Assembly: GCA_902584805.1 (NCBI GenBank)
Contig: CACIBE010000006.1
Coordinates: 48,480-112,479, forward strand
DNA length: 64,000 bases
DNA from: an uncultured Alphaproteobacteria bacterium
GTDB taxonomy: Bacteria; Pseudomonadota; Alphaproteobacteria; HIMB59; GCA-002718135
Direction: 5' to 3'
The notes beneath the pieces were generated by a model that saw only the letters and a list, made by a program, of their open reading frames with translations, did not search any database and was not told the DNA's origin. Shown one piece after another: positions 26,202-36,086 of this stretch (the stretch's first letter is position 1; every line of letters begins with the position of its first letter). A program made the position numbers and the translations under genes.

Positions 26202-27568
26202 TGAACGAATCAAATAAATTAGAAAAATATATAATATCTAAAAAAGATAAAATTAAAATATCAAGTAAAGATATTAAAAGTGGCGATATATTCCTTGCTT
26301 TAAAAGGCAAAAGATTTCACGGAAATAAATTTATCAATGAAGCAATAAATAAAGGTGCAAGATTTTGTATAACTGATAAGAAAAATTTTAAAGAAAATAA
26401 AAAAATTTTATATGTAAATAATATTTATAAGTATCTTTTAGAAATAGCAAAAAGAAAGAGAGATTTATACAAAGGTAAAGTAATAGGTATTACTGGTAGT
26501 GCTGGTAAAACAACTTTAAAAGAAACTCTAGCATTTTTCTTAAAAAAAGATCATATCATTTCTTACTCAAAGAAAAGTTATAATAATCAGTTAGGTGTTT
26601 TAATATCTATACTAAATTTAAATTTAAAATCGCATTTTGCAATTTTTGAAATTGGAACAAACAATTTTGGTGAGATAAAAATTCTTAGTAATTTAGTTAA
26701 ACCGTCAGAAGTATTTATTACTAATATACAATCTACACATCTTGAAAATTTCCAAACTAAAAACAATATTGCCAGAGAAAAAGCTGATATATTTATTTCA
26801 AAATATAATAATAATAGACAAAAGCTATATTTAAATATTTCATCTAAATCCGAAAATATTTTAATTACAAAGGCAAAAAAAGAAAAAAATCTTACAATAA
26901 TTCGTATTGATAATTCTTCAAAAAAATATTTTATTAAAAAAATATCTCCTTTTAAAAAAATTTATAAAGTAACTTTATCAATTAATAAAAAACTAATTAA
27001 TATTATTACTGAAGTAGTAGTAATGCATAGATTAAATAATTTATTATTTTGCCTTGCATTTTATAATGAAAATTCTCTAAATATTAAATCAGTTATAAAT
27101 CGTTTCAAGTTTTTGAAACCAGTTGAAGGTAGGGGATTAGTTCATAAAATTTCTTTAAATAATAAAAAAATAAATATCATTGATGAATCTTATAATGCTA
27201 ATCCAGATACAATGTTGCAAAGCATACGAAACTTAAATAACATAAAATTAAATAATAATAAAAAAATAATAATACTTGGAACAATGAATGAACTGGGAAA
27301 AAATTCTTACAAAATTCATTATAAATTACTAAGACAATTAGATGACTCTATTTTTAAATTTGTAATTTTATGTGGCGAATTCTTTGAATTATCTATAAAA
27401 AATTTTTTAAATCCAAATAATGAATTTATCCATTTTAAAAATACAAATAAAATCATGCGATATTTAGAAGATAAAGTGCATAACAATGACATTATTTTAA
27501 TTAAATGTTCTAATTCAACAAAAATAAATAAGTTTGCAAAAACATTATTAAAGCAGGTATCGATTTGA
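26201..27568 (+). CDS. murF: UDP-MurNAc-pentapeptide synthetase MurF
   Basis: A 455-residue Mur ligase that adds D-Ala-D-Ala. The N-terminal substrate domain has SGDIFLALKGKRFHGNKFI. The P-loop is GITGSAGKTTLKE, followed by FEIGTNNFGEI and, in the C-terminal domain, DESYNANPDTM and ILGTMNELG. Its start and stop are coupled to murE and mraY. Confidence 0.93.
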   Translation: MNESNKLEKYIISKKDKIKISSKDIKSGDIFLALKGKRFHGNKFINEAINKGARFCITDKKNFKENKKILYVNNIYKYLLEIAKRKRDLYKGKVIGITGSAGKTTLKETLAFFLKKDHIISYSKKSYNNQLGVLISILNLNLKSHFAIFEIGTNNFGEIKILSNLVKPSEVFITNIQSTHLENFQTKNNIAREKADIFISKYNNNRQKLYLNISSKSENILITKAKKEKNLTIIRIDNSSKKYFIKKISPFKKIYKVTLSINKKLINIITEVVVMHRLNNLLFCLAFYNENSLNIKSVINRFKFLKPVEGRGLVHKISLNNKKINIIDESYNANPDTMLQSIRNLNNIKLNNNKKIIILGTMNELGKNSYKIHYKLLRQLDDSIFKFVILCGEFFELSIKNFLNPNNEFIHFKNTNKIMRYLEDKVHNNDIILIKCSNSTKINKFAKTLLKQVSI

Positions 27569-28653
27569 TTAAATATTTAGCTTTTGAATACCAATCTTTA
27601 TTTAGTTTTCTAAATATTTTTAGCTATATAACATTTAGAGCTGGCGCCTCTATTCTTACTGCATTATTTTTTTCTCTCATATTTGGAAATTATATTATTA
27701 ATAAATTATCTAATATTCAGCCAACTGGTCAGCCAATAAGAGATGATGGTCCAGAGTCACATATAATTGCTAAAAAAGGCACTCCTACCATGGGTGGATT
27801 ATTGATTATTCTAAGTGTTTTAATCTCAACCATTATTTGGGCTGATTTAAAAAATATTTTTATATGGATTTTACTTTTAACTATTTTTATTTTTGGATCT
27901 ATTGGTTTTGCTGATGATTACAAAAAAATAAAATCAAATACAAGTGATGGCATTTCATCAAAAATAAGAATTTTATTTCAAATTATTTTTTCATTTTTTA
28001 TTACATACTTAATTCTTATCAATTTAGATCCAAGTATAAGCAAATCTATGACATTTCCTTTCTTTAAAAATTTAATTATAGATTTTGGAATATTTTATTT
28101 TCTCATTTCTATATTTATAATTATTGGATCGGCTAATGCAGTAAATTTAACTGATGGACTTGATGGTTTAGCAATTGTCCCTGTAATGATAGTTGCTATG
28201 TCTTTTGCTTTCATAGCTTATATTTCAGGAAATATAGTTTTTTCTAATTATTTACTTATTCAATATATTCCTGGAACTGGTGAATTAGCAGTTTTTTGTG
28301 GTTCTTTAATTGGAGCTGCTTTAGGTTTTCTTTGGTTTAACGCGCCACCCGCTAAAGTTTTTATGGGTGATACAGGATCTTTAGCATTGGGAGGCTCTTT
28401 AGGCTCAATTGCAATAATATGTAAACATGAAATTCTTCTTGCAATAATTGGAGGTTTATTTGTTCTAGAAACGTTATCTGTAGTAATCCAAGTATACATT
28501 TTTAAAATGACAGGAAAAAGAGTTTTTTTAATGGCTCCACTACATCATCATTTTGAAAAAAAAGGATGGCCTGAGTCAACAATAGTTATTCGTTTTTGGA
28601 TAATTACTATTGTATTAGCTTTGATAGGTCTTGCAACTTTAAGAATTCGATAA
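27565..28653 (+). CDS. mraY: Phospho-MurNAc-pentapeptide translocase MraY
   Basis: A 362-residue, roughly ten-helix membrane enzyme that makes lipid I. Signatures are GTPTMGGLLII, FADDYKKIKSN (paired catalytic Asp), NAVNLTDGLDGLA, FMGDTGSLALGG and the histidine block APLHHHFEKKGW. The start is TTG at 27565, overlapping the murF stop as TTGA. No ATG precedes the conserved N-terminal helix, so TTG is the most reasonable start. Confidence 0.94.
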   Translation: MIKYLAFEYQSLFSFLNIFSYITFRAGASILTALFFSLIFGNYIINKLSNIQPTGQPIRDDGPESHIIAKKGTPTMGGLLIILSVLISTIIWADLKNIFIWILLLTIFIFGSIGFADDYKKIKSNTSDGISSKIRILFQIIFSFFITYLILINLDPSISKSMTFPFFKNLIIDFGIFYFLISIFIIIGSANAVNLTDGLDGLAIVPVMIVAMSFAFIAYISGNIVFSNYLLIQYIPGTGELAVFCGSLIGAALGFLWFNAPPAKVFMGDTGSLALGGSLGSIAIICKHEILLAIIGGLFVLETLSVVIQVYIFKMTGKRVFLMAPLHHHFEKKGWPESTIVIRFWIITIVLALIGLATLRIR

Positions 28654-29969
28654 TGTATTTAATTTATGGAATTCAAAAATCAGGACTTTCAATAGTAAAT
28701 TATTTTGAAAATAAAAAAATAAAATTTAAGATGTGGGATGATAATCCAATAGTAAGAAAAGCTATAAAAAAAAATTATAATAAAGATTATTTTTTTAATA
28801 TTAAAAAAGATAATCTAAATGATTTTGAAAAAATTTTTGTTAGCCCAGGAATATCTTTAAGGCAAAAAAAATTTCAAAAAAAAAATATATCTAAAAAGAT
28901 AAATAGAGACTTAAATCTATATATTTCAAATTTAACAAATCAAAAGATTGTAGCTATTACTGGAACAAATGGGAAATCCACGACTACCAAATTAATAGGA
29001 GATATTTTAAAAAAAAATAATATTAAAACATTTGTTGGAGGCAATATTGGAGAATCATTATGTAATGCTTTTCTTTTGAAAAAAAAATATAAAGTTCATG
29101 TTATCGAATTAAGTTCCTTTCAATTAGAAACTGTTAAGTCACTTAATAGTAGAATATCAGTAATAACAAATTTATCCAGCGATCATTTAGATAGGTACAA
29201 AGATATTAGTGATTATATTAATCAGAAAAAAAATATTATTTCTAAAAATGGAATTAATTTGTTATCAATTGATGACATTTATTCAAGAAAAATATTTAAT
29301 CAAACAAAAATTAAAAATAAAATTAGTTTTTCTTTAGTTGATAAATCAGCTGATTGTTTCGCTAACAATGATTATATTCTAGATAATTATTTCAAAAAAA
29401 ACAGAAAATTATTTATAAAAAAAATCTCAAAAGACTTAGAGGGTCATTTTAATATCCAAAATATTTTAATAGCATACATATGCAGTAAAATATTAAAAAT
29501 TCCAGAAACGAATTTTCTTAAGGTTATTAAAACATTTCAGGGTCTTCCATTTAGATCATCTACAATTTTTACAAATAATAAATTAAAAATAGTAAACAAT
29601 AGTAAGTCTACTAACTTAAATTCAACAATAAATTCAGTTGTAAATTACAATAATATTTACCTAATCTTGGGAGGTGTAGCTAAAGAAAAAAATTTTGAAA
29701 TTCTTCTGAAGTATAAAAATAAAATTAGTTGTGTATATACTTATGGAAAATCGGGATCTTTTATTGAAAAAAAATTAAAAAAAGAATTAGTTGTAAAAAG
29801 ATCGGCAAATTTAAAATCAGTTATCAAAAAAACCATTAAGGATATTAAAAAAAATTCAAATCAATCAACTATATTGTTTGCTCCTGCATGTGCCTCTTAT
29901 GATCAATACAAAAATTTTGAAGAAAGAGGCATACATTTTAATAATTTAATAAAAAATTATATAAATTAA
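28653..29969 (+). CDS. murD: UDP-MurNAc-L-alanine:D-glutamate ligase MurD
   Basis: A 438-residue Mur ligase. I place the start at the ATG at 28653, which forms TAATG with the mraY stop and gives YLIYGIQKSGLS, the normal MurD N-terminal fold; an upstream in-frame ATG at 28596 would add 19 unrelated residues inside mraY. The P-loop is AITGTNGKSTTTK, followed by VIELSSFQLE and the late LLFAPACASYDQYKNFEERG. It adds D-glutamate in the cytoplasm. Confidence 0.92.
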   Translation: MYLIYGIQKSGLSIVNYFENKKIKFKMWDDNPIVRKAIKKNYNKDYFFNIKKDNLNDFEKIFVSPGISLRQKKFQKKNISKKINRDLNLYISNLTNQKIVAITGTNGKSTTTKLIGDILKKNNIKTFVGGNIGESLCNAFLLKKKYKVHVIELSSFQLETVKSLNSRISVITNLSSDHLDRYKDISDYINQKKNIISKNGINLLSIDDIYSRKIFNQTKIKNKISFSLVDKSADCFANNDYILDNYFKKNRKLFIKKISKDLEGHFNIQNILIAYICSKILKIPETNFLKVIKTFQGLPFRSSTIFTNNKLKIVNNSKSTNLNSTINSVVNYNNIYLILGGVAKEKNFEILLKYKNKISCVYTYGKSGSFIEKKLKKELVVKRSANLKSVIKKTIKDIKKNSNQSTILFAPACASYDQYKNFEERGIHFNNLIKNYIN

Positions 29970-29971
29970 CC

Positions 29972-31033
29972 ATGGAATATTTAAAAAATTGGTGGAACTC
30001 AATTGATAGAATTAACGTAATATTAATATTATCATTGGGTTTTACGGGATTAATACTTTCATTTTCAATAGATGAAAATTTATCCATAAATAGACACTCT
30101 ATTTTTTTTCTTTTTTCAATTTTCTTACTTATTGCGCTATCAGACTTAGATAGTAAAAATATAAGAAGAATTTCATTATTTTTATTTATTATTTTATTAA
30201 TAATAATACTTTTAATACTTTTTTTAGATTATGAAGTTAAAGGTGCTAAGAGATGGTTCCAAATATTTAACTTTACACTACAACCTTCAGAGATAATTAA
30301 GCCTATTTTTGTCATATTGACGGCATGGTGTATAAGTAAATCTATAGAAGATAAAAAATTTTATTTACCTTTACTCTTTGTCTTTTTCTTCTTGCTTTTA
30401 TCTTTAATACTTATGCAACCTGATTTGGGAATGACAGTTTTGCTGTCGGCAACTTTTTTTTGCCAGTTATTTGTTGCTGGTTTATCAATTTTTTTAGTTA
30501 TTGTTGCATTTTTATTTATATTAGGAATTTCAATTTTTTCTTATTTTACTTTTGATCATGTTCAATCAAGGATTAATTCATTTCTTGGTGGGTTAGGTGG
30601 GACTGATACATACCAAATAGATTTAAGTATTCAAGCTTTCAAAAATGGTGGGCTACTTGGTAAGGGCCCAGGGCAAGGTATTTTAAAAGAAAAAATTCCT
30701 GATGCTAACACAGATTTTATTTTTGCTGTTGCTGGAGAAGAATTAGGATTTATTTTTTGTTTAATTATTATTTTTATAATTCTATCTATTATAGTAAGAA
30801 GCTTATTAAAAGTTCTACAACTTGAAAATCCATATAAAATTATAGCAATTAGTGGTTTAATTTGCTCATTTGGATTACAATGCTTAATTAATATCTTTAG
30901 TTCGCTAGGTCTTATGCCAACAAAAGGTATGACACTACCATTCGTAAGCTATGGAGGCTCTTCCATGATATCAATAGCAATTTTATTTGGTTTTTTATTA
31001 TCTCTTACAAACAAAAAAAATGAAGAATTATGA
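29972..31033 (+). CDS. ftsW: Septal peptidoglycan glycosyltransferase FtsW
   Basis: A 353-residue SEDS-family polytopic membrane protein. Family blocks are EVKGAKRWFQIFNFTLQPSE (about 89-108), MQPDLGMTVLL, GGLLGKGPGQG, IPDANTDFIFAVAGEE and LPFVSYGGSS near the end. It polymerises lipid II at the septum with FtsI. It is a little short, with a reduced N-terminal tail. It overlaps murG by 4 bp (ATGA). Confidence 0.93.
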   Translation: MEYLKNWWNSIDRINVILILSLGFTGLILSFSIDENLSINRHSIFFLFSIFLLIALSDLDSKNIRRISLFLFIILLIIILLILFLDYEVKGAKRWFQIFNFTLQPSEIIKPIFVILTAWCISKSIEDKKFYLPLLFVFFFLLLSLILMQPDLGMTVLLSATFFCQLFVAGLSIFLVIVAFLFILGISIFSYFTFDHVQSRINSFLGGLGGTDTYQIDLSIQAFKNGGLLGKGPGQGILKEKIPDANTDFIFAVAGEELGFIFCLIIIFIILSIIVRSLLKVLQLENPYKIIAISGLICSFGLQCLINIFSSLGLMPTKGMTLPFVSYGGSSMISIAILFGFLLSLTNKKNEEL

Positions 31034-32115
31034 AAAAAAATTTTTTACTAATTACAGGAGGAACAGGAGGGCATGTTATACCAGCAAAAAATTTTGCCAA
31101 TTATTTATCTATTAAAAACATAAGTTCTACAATTATAACTGACAAAAGAGGTTATAAATACTTTGATAATTATAATGGAAAAATTTATATAATTAGTTCA
31201 TCAAATTTAAATGGGAACATAATATTTAAAATCTTTGGTATATTTCAAATTTTATTAGGATTAATTCAATCATTTATTATTATATTTTTATTAAAACCAT
31301 CCCACTCTATTTCTTTTGGAAGTTATGCTTCATTTTCCCCAATGTTATCCTGTATTTTATTAAAACCATTCTACAAAATTAAGCTTTATATACATGAACA
31401 AAATTCAATAATAGGCAGAACGAATAAATTTTTTCTAAATTTTATAAATAAATTATTTTTAAATTTTGATATTACTTCTAAAATCAACTCAAAGATAAAA
31501 GATAAAATATTTGTAGTAGGCTCTCCAGAAAATAATTTTAAAAAAAATTCTAACATAAGAAATAAAAATTCTGATAGTAACTTTACAATTCTTATTTCTG
31601 GTGGAAGTCAAGGATCAGAATTTGTATCAAACTTTGCAACAAATTTAATTAAAATTATAGATAATGATAAAATTATAAAAACTAAATTTATATTTCAGTG
31701 TTCTAAACATTTGATAAAAAAACAAGAGGAAAAATTAAGAAATATTAAATCACCAATCATTTTAAAAGATTTTTTTATAAATATAGATGAAATACTAGAT
31801 AATACTAATTTAGCAATATGTAGAGCTGGAGCAGGCACAATTGGTGATTTAATTAATTTTAAACTTCCCTCGATATTAATTCCCCTACCTTCTTCAAAAG
31901 ACAACCATCAATTTTTTAATGCTAAAATATTAGCTAAACATGACTTAGCTATTATTATCGATCAAAATAATGATGATTTAGACAAAGCAAAAAGATATAT
32001 TTATGAAATATATAGTAATACAAAAAAATTAGAATCAATGAATAAAAAATTTAATATGATTCAAGTTAAAAACTCTAACACTTTAATTTATAAATTAATA
32101 CTAAATGAAAATTAA
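31030..32115 (+). CDS. murG: Lipid II synthase MurG
   Basis: A 361-residue GT28 glycosyltransferase that adds GlcNAc to lipid I on the inner face of the membrane. It has the N-terminal glycine-rich motif LITGGTGGHVIPA (6-18), FGSYASFSPM, YIHEQNSIIGRTN, the central ISGGSQGSE, and a C-terminal CRAGAGTIGDL. It overlaps the murC start by 11 bp. Confidence 0.93.
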   Translation: MKKNFLLITGGTGGHVIPAKNFANYLSIKNISSTIITDKRGYKYFDNYNGKIYIISSSNLNGNIIFKIFGIFQILLGLIQSFIIIFLLKPSHSISFGSYASFSPMLSCILLKPFYKIKLYIHEQNSIIGRTNKFFLNFINKLFLNFDITSKINSKIKDKIFVVGSPENNFKKNSNIRNKNSDSNFTILISGGSQGSEFVSNFATNLIKIIDNDKIIKTKFIFQCSKHLIKKQEEKLRNIKSPIILKDFFINIDEILDNTNLAICRAGAGTIGDLINFKLPSILIPLPSSKDNHQFFNAKILAKHDLAIIIDQNNDDLDKAKRYIYEIYSNTKKLESMNKKFNMIQVKNSNTLIYKLILNEN

Positions 32116-33475
32116 AAGTAAAATTCATTTTATAGGTATTTCAGGAATAGGGATGTCTGGTATTGCAGAATTGATGTTAGATAAAGGATATTTGATTCAG
32201 GGTAGTGATATATCAGTAAACGACAACACAAAAAGATTAAAGAAAAAAGGTGTAAAATTTTTTTTAGGACATAATAAAAAAAATATTAAAAATGCCCATG
32301 CCGTTGTTTATTCATCAGCTATAAAAAAAAATAATCCTGAAATAAAAGAGGCATATATTAAAAAAATCCCTGTTCTTTCTCGAGCTGATATGCTTTCAGA
32401 ATTAATGAAAAATAAAAAATCTATTGCCATTGCTGGATCTCATGGAAAAACTACTACTACTAGTTTGGTTGGAAACATTTTTAATGAAGCAGGTTTGGAC
32501 CCTACTATTGTTAATGGTGGTATTATAAATTCTTTTTCCAAAAATAATCGCTATGGAAAAGGGGAATGGATGATTGTTGAGGCAGACGAAAGTGATGGCA
32601 CCTTTTTAAAACTCCCACATCAAATATCAATTATTACTAATTTAGACGTTGAACACATGGATTTTTATAAATCAAAAAAAAATTTAATTAATGCATTTGA
32701 AAAATTTATAAATCTGCTTCCATTTTATGGAACCACAATAATGTGTTACGATGATAAGAATCTTAAATTACTAATTAACAAAATAAAAACTAGAAATATT
32801 TTAACTTATTCAATAAAAAATAAAAAAGCAGATGTATTAATCTTTGACATTATTCAAAACAAACTAAAAACTTCCTTTAAATTAAAAATAAACAATAAAA
32901 TTATTCATTCTTCTAATTATAAATTTACTATCAATGCTATCGGAAATCACAATATTTTAAATGCAGCTGCAAGTATTGTTGCATCTAAACTAAATGGAAT
33001 AAAAAATAAAGATATCAATAATGCGTTGACTAACTATGTTGGTGTAAAAAGAAGATTCTCATTTATTGGAAAAAAAAATAAGTCTTTTGTGTACGATGAT
33101 TATGCACATCATCCAACAGAAATTGCGGCCACATTAAGCGCAGCTAAAAGTTTAAATAATAAAGTAATAGTTGTTTTTCAACCACACAGATACACTAGAA
33201 CTAAAATACTAATTAGAGAATTTATAAAAGTTTTATCTAAAGTTGATTATTTAATTTTATTAGAAACCTATTCAGCTGGAGAAAAGATTATCAAGGGTGC
33301 AACTTCAAAAGATATATTTTCTAAAATATTAAAAAAAAATAAAAATACTACATATTTAAAGAACATAGGTGATTTAAATAAATTAATGAAACCTCATACT
33401 ATGAATCAAAATACCATTGTTTTTATGGGCGCGGGCTCAATATCAAGTATCGCAAAAAAATATTTGAATAATTAA
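32105..33475 (+). CDS. murC: UDP-MurNAc:L-alanine ligase MurC
   Basis: A 456-residue Mur ligase for the first stem-peptide residue. It has IHFIGISGIGMSGIAELM (7-24), the P-loop IAGSHGKTTTTSL, VEADESDGTFLKL, DDYAHHPTEI and FQPHRYTRTK. The gene overlaps murG and shares one base with murB (TAATG). Confidence 0.94.
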   Translation: MKIKSKIHFIGISGIGMSGIAELMLDKGYLIQGSDISVNDNTKRLKKKGVKFFLGHNKKNIKNAHAVVYSSAIKKNNPEIKEAYIKKIPVLSRADMLSELMKNKKSIAIAGSHGKTTTTSLVGNIFNEAGLDPTIVNGGIINSFSKNNRYGKGEWMIVEADESDGTFLKLPHQISIITNLDVEHMDFYKSKKNLINAFEKFINLLPFYGTTIMCYDDKNLKLLINKIKTRNILTYSIKNKKADVLIFDIIQNKLKTSFKLKINNKIIHSSNYKFTINAIGNHNILNAAASIVASKLNGIKNKDINNALTNYVGVKRRFSFIGKKNKSFVYDDYAHHPTEIAATLSAAKSLNNKVIVVFQPHRYTRTKILIREFIKVLSKVDYLILLETYSAGEKIIKGATSKDIFSKILKKNKNTTYLKNIGDLNKLMKPHTMNQNTIVFMGAGSISSIAKKYLNN

Positions 33476-34368
33476 TGTCAAAAAAAATTATAGAATTAGC
33501 TAATAAACTTAAAAGTAAAATTTACTCAGATTATAATGCTGGTAAACATACTTGGTTCAGAACAGGCGGTAATGCGAAAATATTTGCTATAGTTGAAGAT
33601 AATTTAGAGTTAGAAATTATATTAAATGAAATAAATAATGAAAATTTTTACATATTAGGTTCAGGTTCAAATCTTTTAATTAGAGATAATGGTTACAATG
33701 GAACTCTTATAAAATTAGGCAAAGGTTTTAATACTATTAATATTAATGATAACAAACTTGAAGTTGGTGCTAGTATTTTAGACATAAATTTATCGAATTA
33801 TGCATTGAGACAAAATATAGAGGGTTTTGAATTTTATAGTGGTATTCCAGGGTCAATAGGTGGAGCAGTTAAAATGAATGCTGGTTGTTATGGTTCGGAA
33901 ACTGTAGATGTTATAAATAGTATAGAAATTTGTGATAATTTTGGTCAAAGAAAAACAATTACAAAAGATAAACTAAATCTAAAATATAGATCTTCAAAAA
34001 TTAATAATACAGATATAGTTACAAAAGCTATATTTGATTTTAACTATGGAGATCAAAATTTAATCAAAGAAAAGATTAACGAAATAAAGAATAAACGTTT
34101 AGAATCTCAGCCAATTAAAAATAAAACTTCTGGCAGTACTTTTAAAAATCCTAAAAATTTTCATGCAGCAAAATTAATTGAGGAAGCAGGATGCAAAGGT
34201 ACCAATTATGGAGATGCATATGTGAGTGATAAGCATGCGAATTTTATAATAAATAGGGGAAGTGCTTCAGCAACAGATATAGAAAACCTAGGTAAAAGTA
34301 TTGTTGAAAAGGTATATGCCAAATTCAATGTAAAATTGGAATGGGAGGTAAAAATAATAGGTGAGTAA
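33475..34368 (+). CDS. murB: UDP-N-acetylenolpyruvoylglucosamine reductase MurB
   Basis: A 297-residue FAD flavoenzyme making UDP-MurNAc. It has HTWFRTGGNAKIFAIVE (19-35), LGSGSNLLIRDNGYNG, FYSGIPGSIGGAVKMNAGCYG, YRSSKIN, the catalytic serine region SGSTFKNP, and the final EWEVKIIGE with the catalytic glutamate. Its length fits the type II enzymes. It overlaps ddl by 8 bp. Confidence 0.94.
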   Translation: MSKKIIELANKLKSKIYSDYNAGKHTWFRTGGNAKIFAIVEDNLELEIILNEINNENFYILGSGSNLLIRDNGYNGTLIKLGKGFNTININDNKLEVGASILDINLSNYALRQNIEGFEFYSGIPGSIGGAVKMNAGCYGSETVDVINSIEICDNFGQRKTITKDKLNLKYRSSKINNTDIVTKAIFDFNYGDQNLIKEKINEIKNKRLESQPIKNKTSGSTFKNPKNFHAAKLIEEAGCKGTNYGDAYVSDKHANFIINRGSASATDIENLGKSIVEKVYAKFNVKLEWEVKIIGE

Positions 34369-35311
34369 TAAAAAATTTTTAATTTTAGAAGGAGGTAATA
34401 ATGAAGAGCATGATGTATCTTTAGTAACCTCTAGAGAAATTCAAAAAATTCTTAATCAAAATAAATTGAAGTTTAAGACATTAAGAGTTAATCCTAAAAA
34501 CTTTCATAAAAAAATAATTAATTATAAAAATTTTCTTTGCATTAATGCTTTACATGGGCCTTTTGGTGAAGATGGACAAACTCAAAAAATTTTAAAAAAA
34601 AATAAAATTCCTTTTACTCATTCAAATATAAAATCATCTAATCTATGTTTTAATAAATCTGCATCTAAGAAAGAAATTATTAAAAATAAATTAATGTCTC
34701 CAAAATATTATCTTTTAAATTTAAATGATTTAACTGATAAGAAATTAATTATAATCAAAAGTAAGTTAAAAAAATTTGTTATTAAACCCAATAGAAGTGG
34801 TTCAAGTTTTGGTATAAAAATAATTAAAAATCAAAAAGAATTTGATATTTTAATTTCTAATTTAGAAGAATTTAAAAGTAAACTTACTAATCACAAAGAA
34901 ATTTTAATAGAAGAGTATATATCTGGAAGGGAGCTTACAGTTTCAACTATTAAATTGGATAAAAAAATTCACGCACTTGCTGTTACAGAGATAAAATCGA
35001 AAAATAATTTTTTTGATTATAAAGCAAAATATTCAAAAGGTTACGCTAAACATATTTTGCCAGCTAAGTTAAATAAAATAAATTATGCTAATTGTCTTAA
35101 ATTTGCTACTAAAGTTCATAAGATATTAGGTTGTAATTCACTTGCAAGAACTGATTTTATTTTTGATACAAAAAAAAATAAAATTTTCTTTTTAGAAACA
35201 AATACTCAACCTGGACTTACTCCTATATCTCTGTTACCCGAACAAGCTACTCATAAAGGTTTATCATTTTCTGAAATTATTTTTATTTTGATCAAAAATT
35301 TGAATTATTAG
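34361..35311 (+). CDS. ddl: D-alanine:D-alanine ligase Ddl
   Basis: A 316-residue ATP-grasp enzyme that makes the dipeptide used by MurF. It has EGGNNEEHDVSL near the start, NALHGPFGEDGQTQ, FVIKPNRSGSSFGI, YISGRELTVST, RTDFIFD and ETNTQPGLTPISLLPEQA. Translation begins at GTG (34361) inside the end of murB, with GGGAGG about 13 bp upstream; no ATG is available before the conserved N-terminus. Confidence 0.93.
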   Translation: MSNKKFLILEGGNNEEHDVSLVTSREIQKILNQNKLKFKTLRVNPKNFHKKIINYKNFLCINALHGPFGEDGQTQKILKKNKIPFTHSNIKSSNLCFNKSASKKEIIKNKLMSPKYYLLNLNDLTDKKLIIIKSKLKKFVIKPNRSGSSFGIKIIKNQKEFDILISNLEEFKSKLTNHKEILIEEYISGRELTVSTIKLDKKIHALAVTEIKSKNNFFDYKAKYSKGYAKHILPAKLNKINYANCLKFATKVHKILGCNSLARTDFIFDTKKNKIFFLETNTQPGLTPISLLPEQATHKGLSFSEIIFILIKNLNY

Positions 35312-35312
35312 T

Positions 35313-36086
35313 ATGAACAATATTAATAGAAGAAGATATGTCTTAAATTTTAGATTATTGATTTATTTTTGTATTTTCTTTTTTTTAATTTTTTTTTCTT
35401 TTTTAATATTTTTAAATAAAAATAATATAATTTTGATTTCTAAAAATTTAATTCAAAATTTTTCCGAAAACTTCCAATACCAATTTACAACATTTGATAT
35501 TTCAGGTTTAGAGAAAATTGAATCAAAATTTGTAGAAGATAAAATACAAAAATATATAGACTCTTCAATTTTTTTATTACCATTAGATCAAATTAATAAT
35601 TCAATTAAAGAAAACAATTGGGTTAAGGAAATTTATTTAAATACAAATTTTAAAGATACCCTATTTATTCGGATTGAAGAATATAAGCCAATAGGCATCT
35701 ATTATTTTAATGATAATTACTTTTTTTTTGATGAAAATGGAAAAATTATAGATCAAACTTATATTACAGATTTTTCTAATCAGTCACTAATTATATTTAA
35801 AGGAAATTCCTCAAATTTAAAAGCTAATTCAATAATTAATATTTTAAAAAATAATGATTTTAAAAAAAAATATAACATTGAGAATTTAGAATTTGTCAAT
35901 AAAAGAAGATGGGATATAAATTTATATAGCGATGTGAAATTATTGCTTTCAGAAGAAGATCCAAATAAATCTATACAGAATTTTATTAAGATACAAAATA
36001 AACTTAGCGAAACAGATATTAATAATATAAAAATATATGACTTAAGAAATGTAAAAAAAACAATCTTAATTAATTTAAATGATTAA
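35313..36086 (+). CDS. ftsQ: Cell-division protein FtsQ
   Basis: A 257-residue bitopic protein. A basic N-terminus (NRRRY) and one transmembrane helix (about 13-33) are followed by a POTRA domain beginning FQYQFTTFDISGLEKIES. The later beta domain includes VKEIYLNTNFKDTLFIRIEE. It sits between ddl and ftsA as usual and links FtsL/B to the Z-ring machinery. Sequence is divergent, but context is decisive. Confidence 0.87.
   Translation: MNNINRRRYVLNFRLLIYFCIFFFLIFFSFLIFLNKNNIILISKNLIQNFSENFQYQFTTFDISGLEKIESKFVEDKIQKYIDSSIFLLPLDQINNSIKENNWVKEIYLNTNFKDTLFIRIEEYKPIGIYYFNDNYFFFDENGKIIDQTYITDFSNQSLIIFKGNSSNLKANSIINILKNNDFKKKYNIENLEFVNKRRWDINLYSDVKLLLSEEDPNKSIQNFIKIQNKLSETDINNIKIYDLRNVKKTILINLND

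Noticed and set aside
28596..28652. Upstream in-frame ATG as the murD start
   Set aside because: It adds 19 residues unlike any MurD N-terminus and lies wholly inside mraY; the ATG at 28653 gives the normal fold and TAATG coupling.
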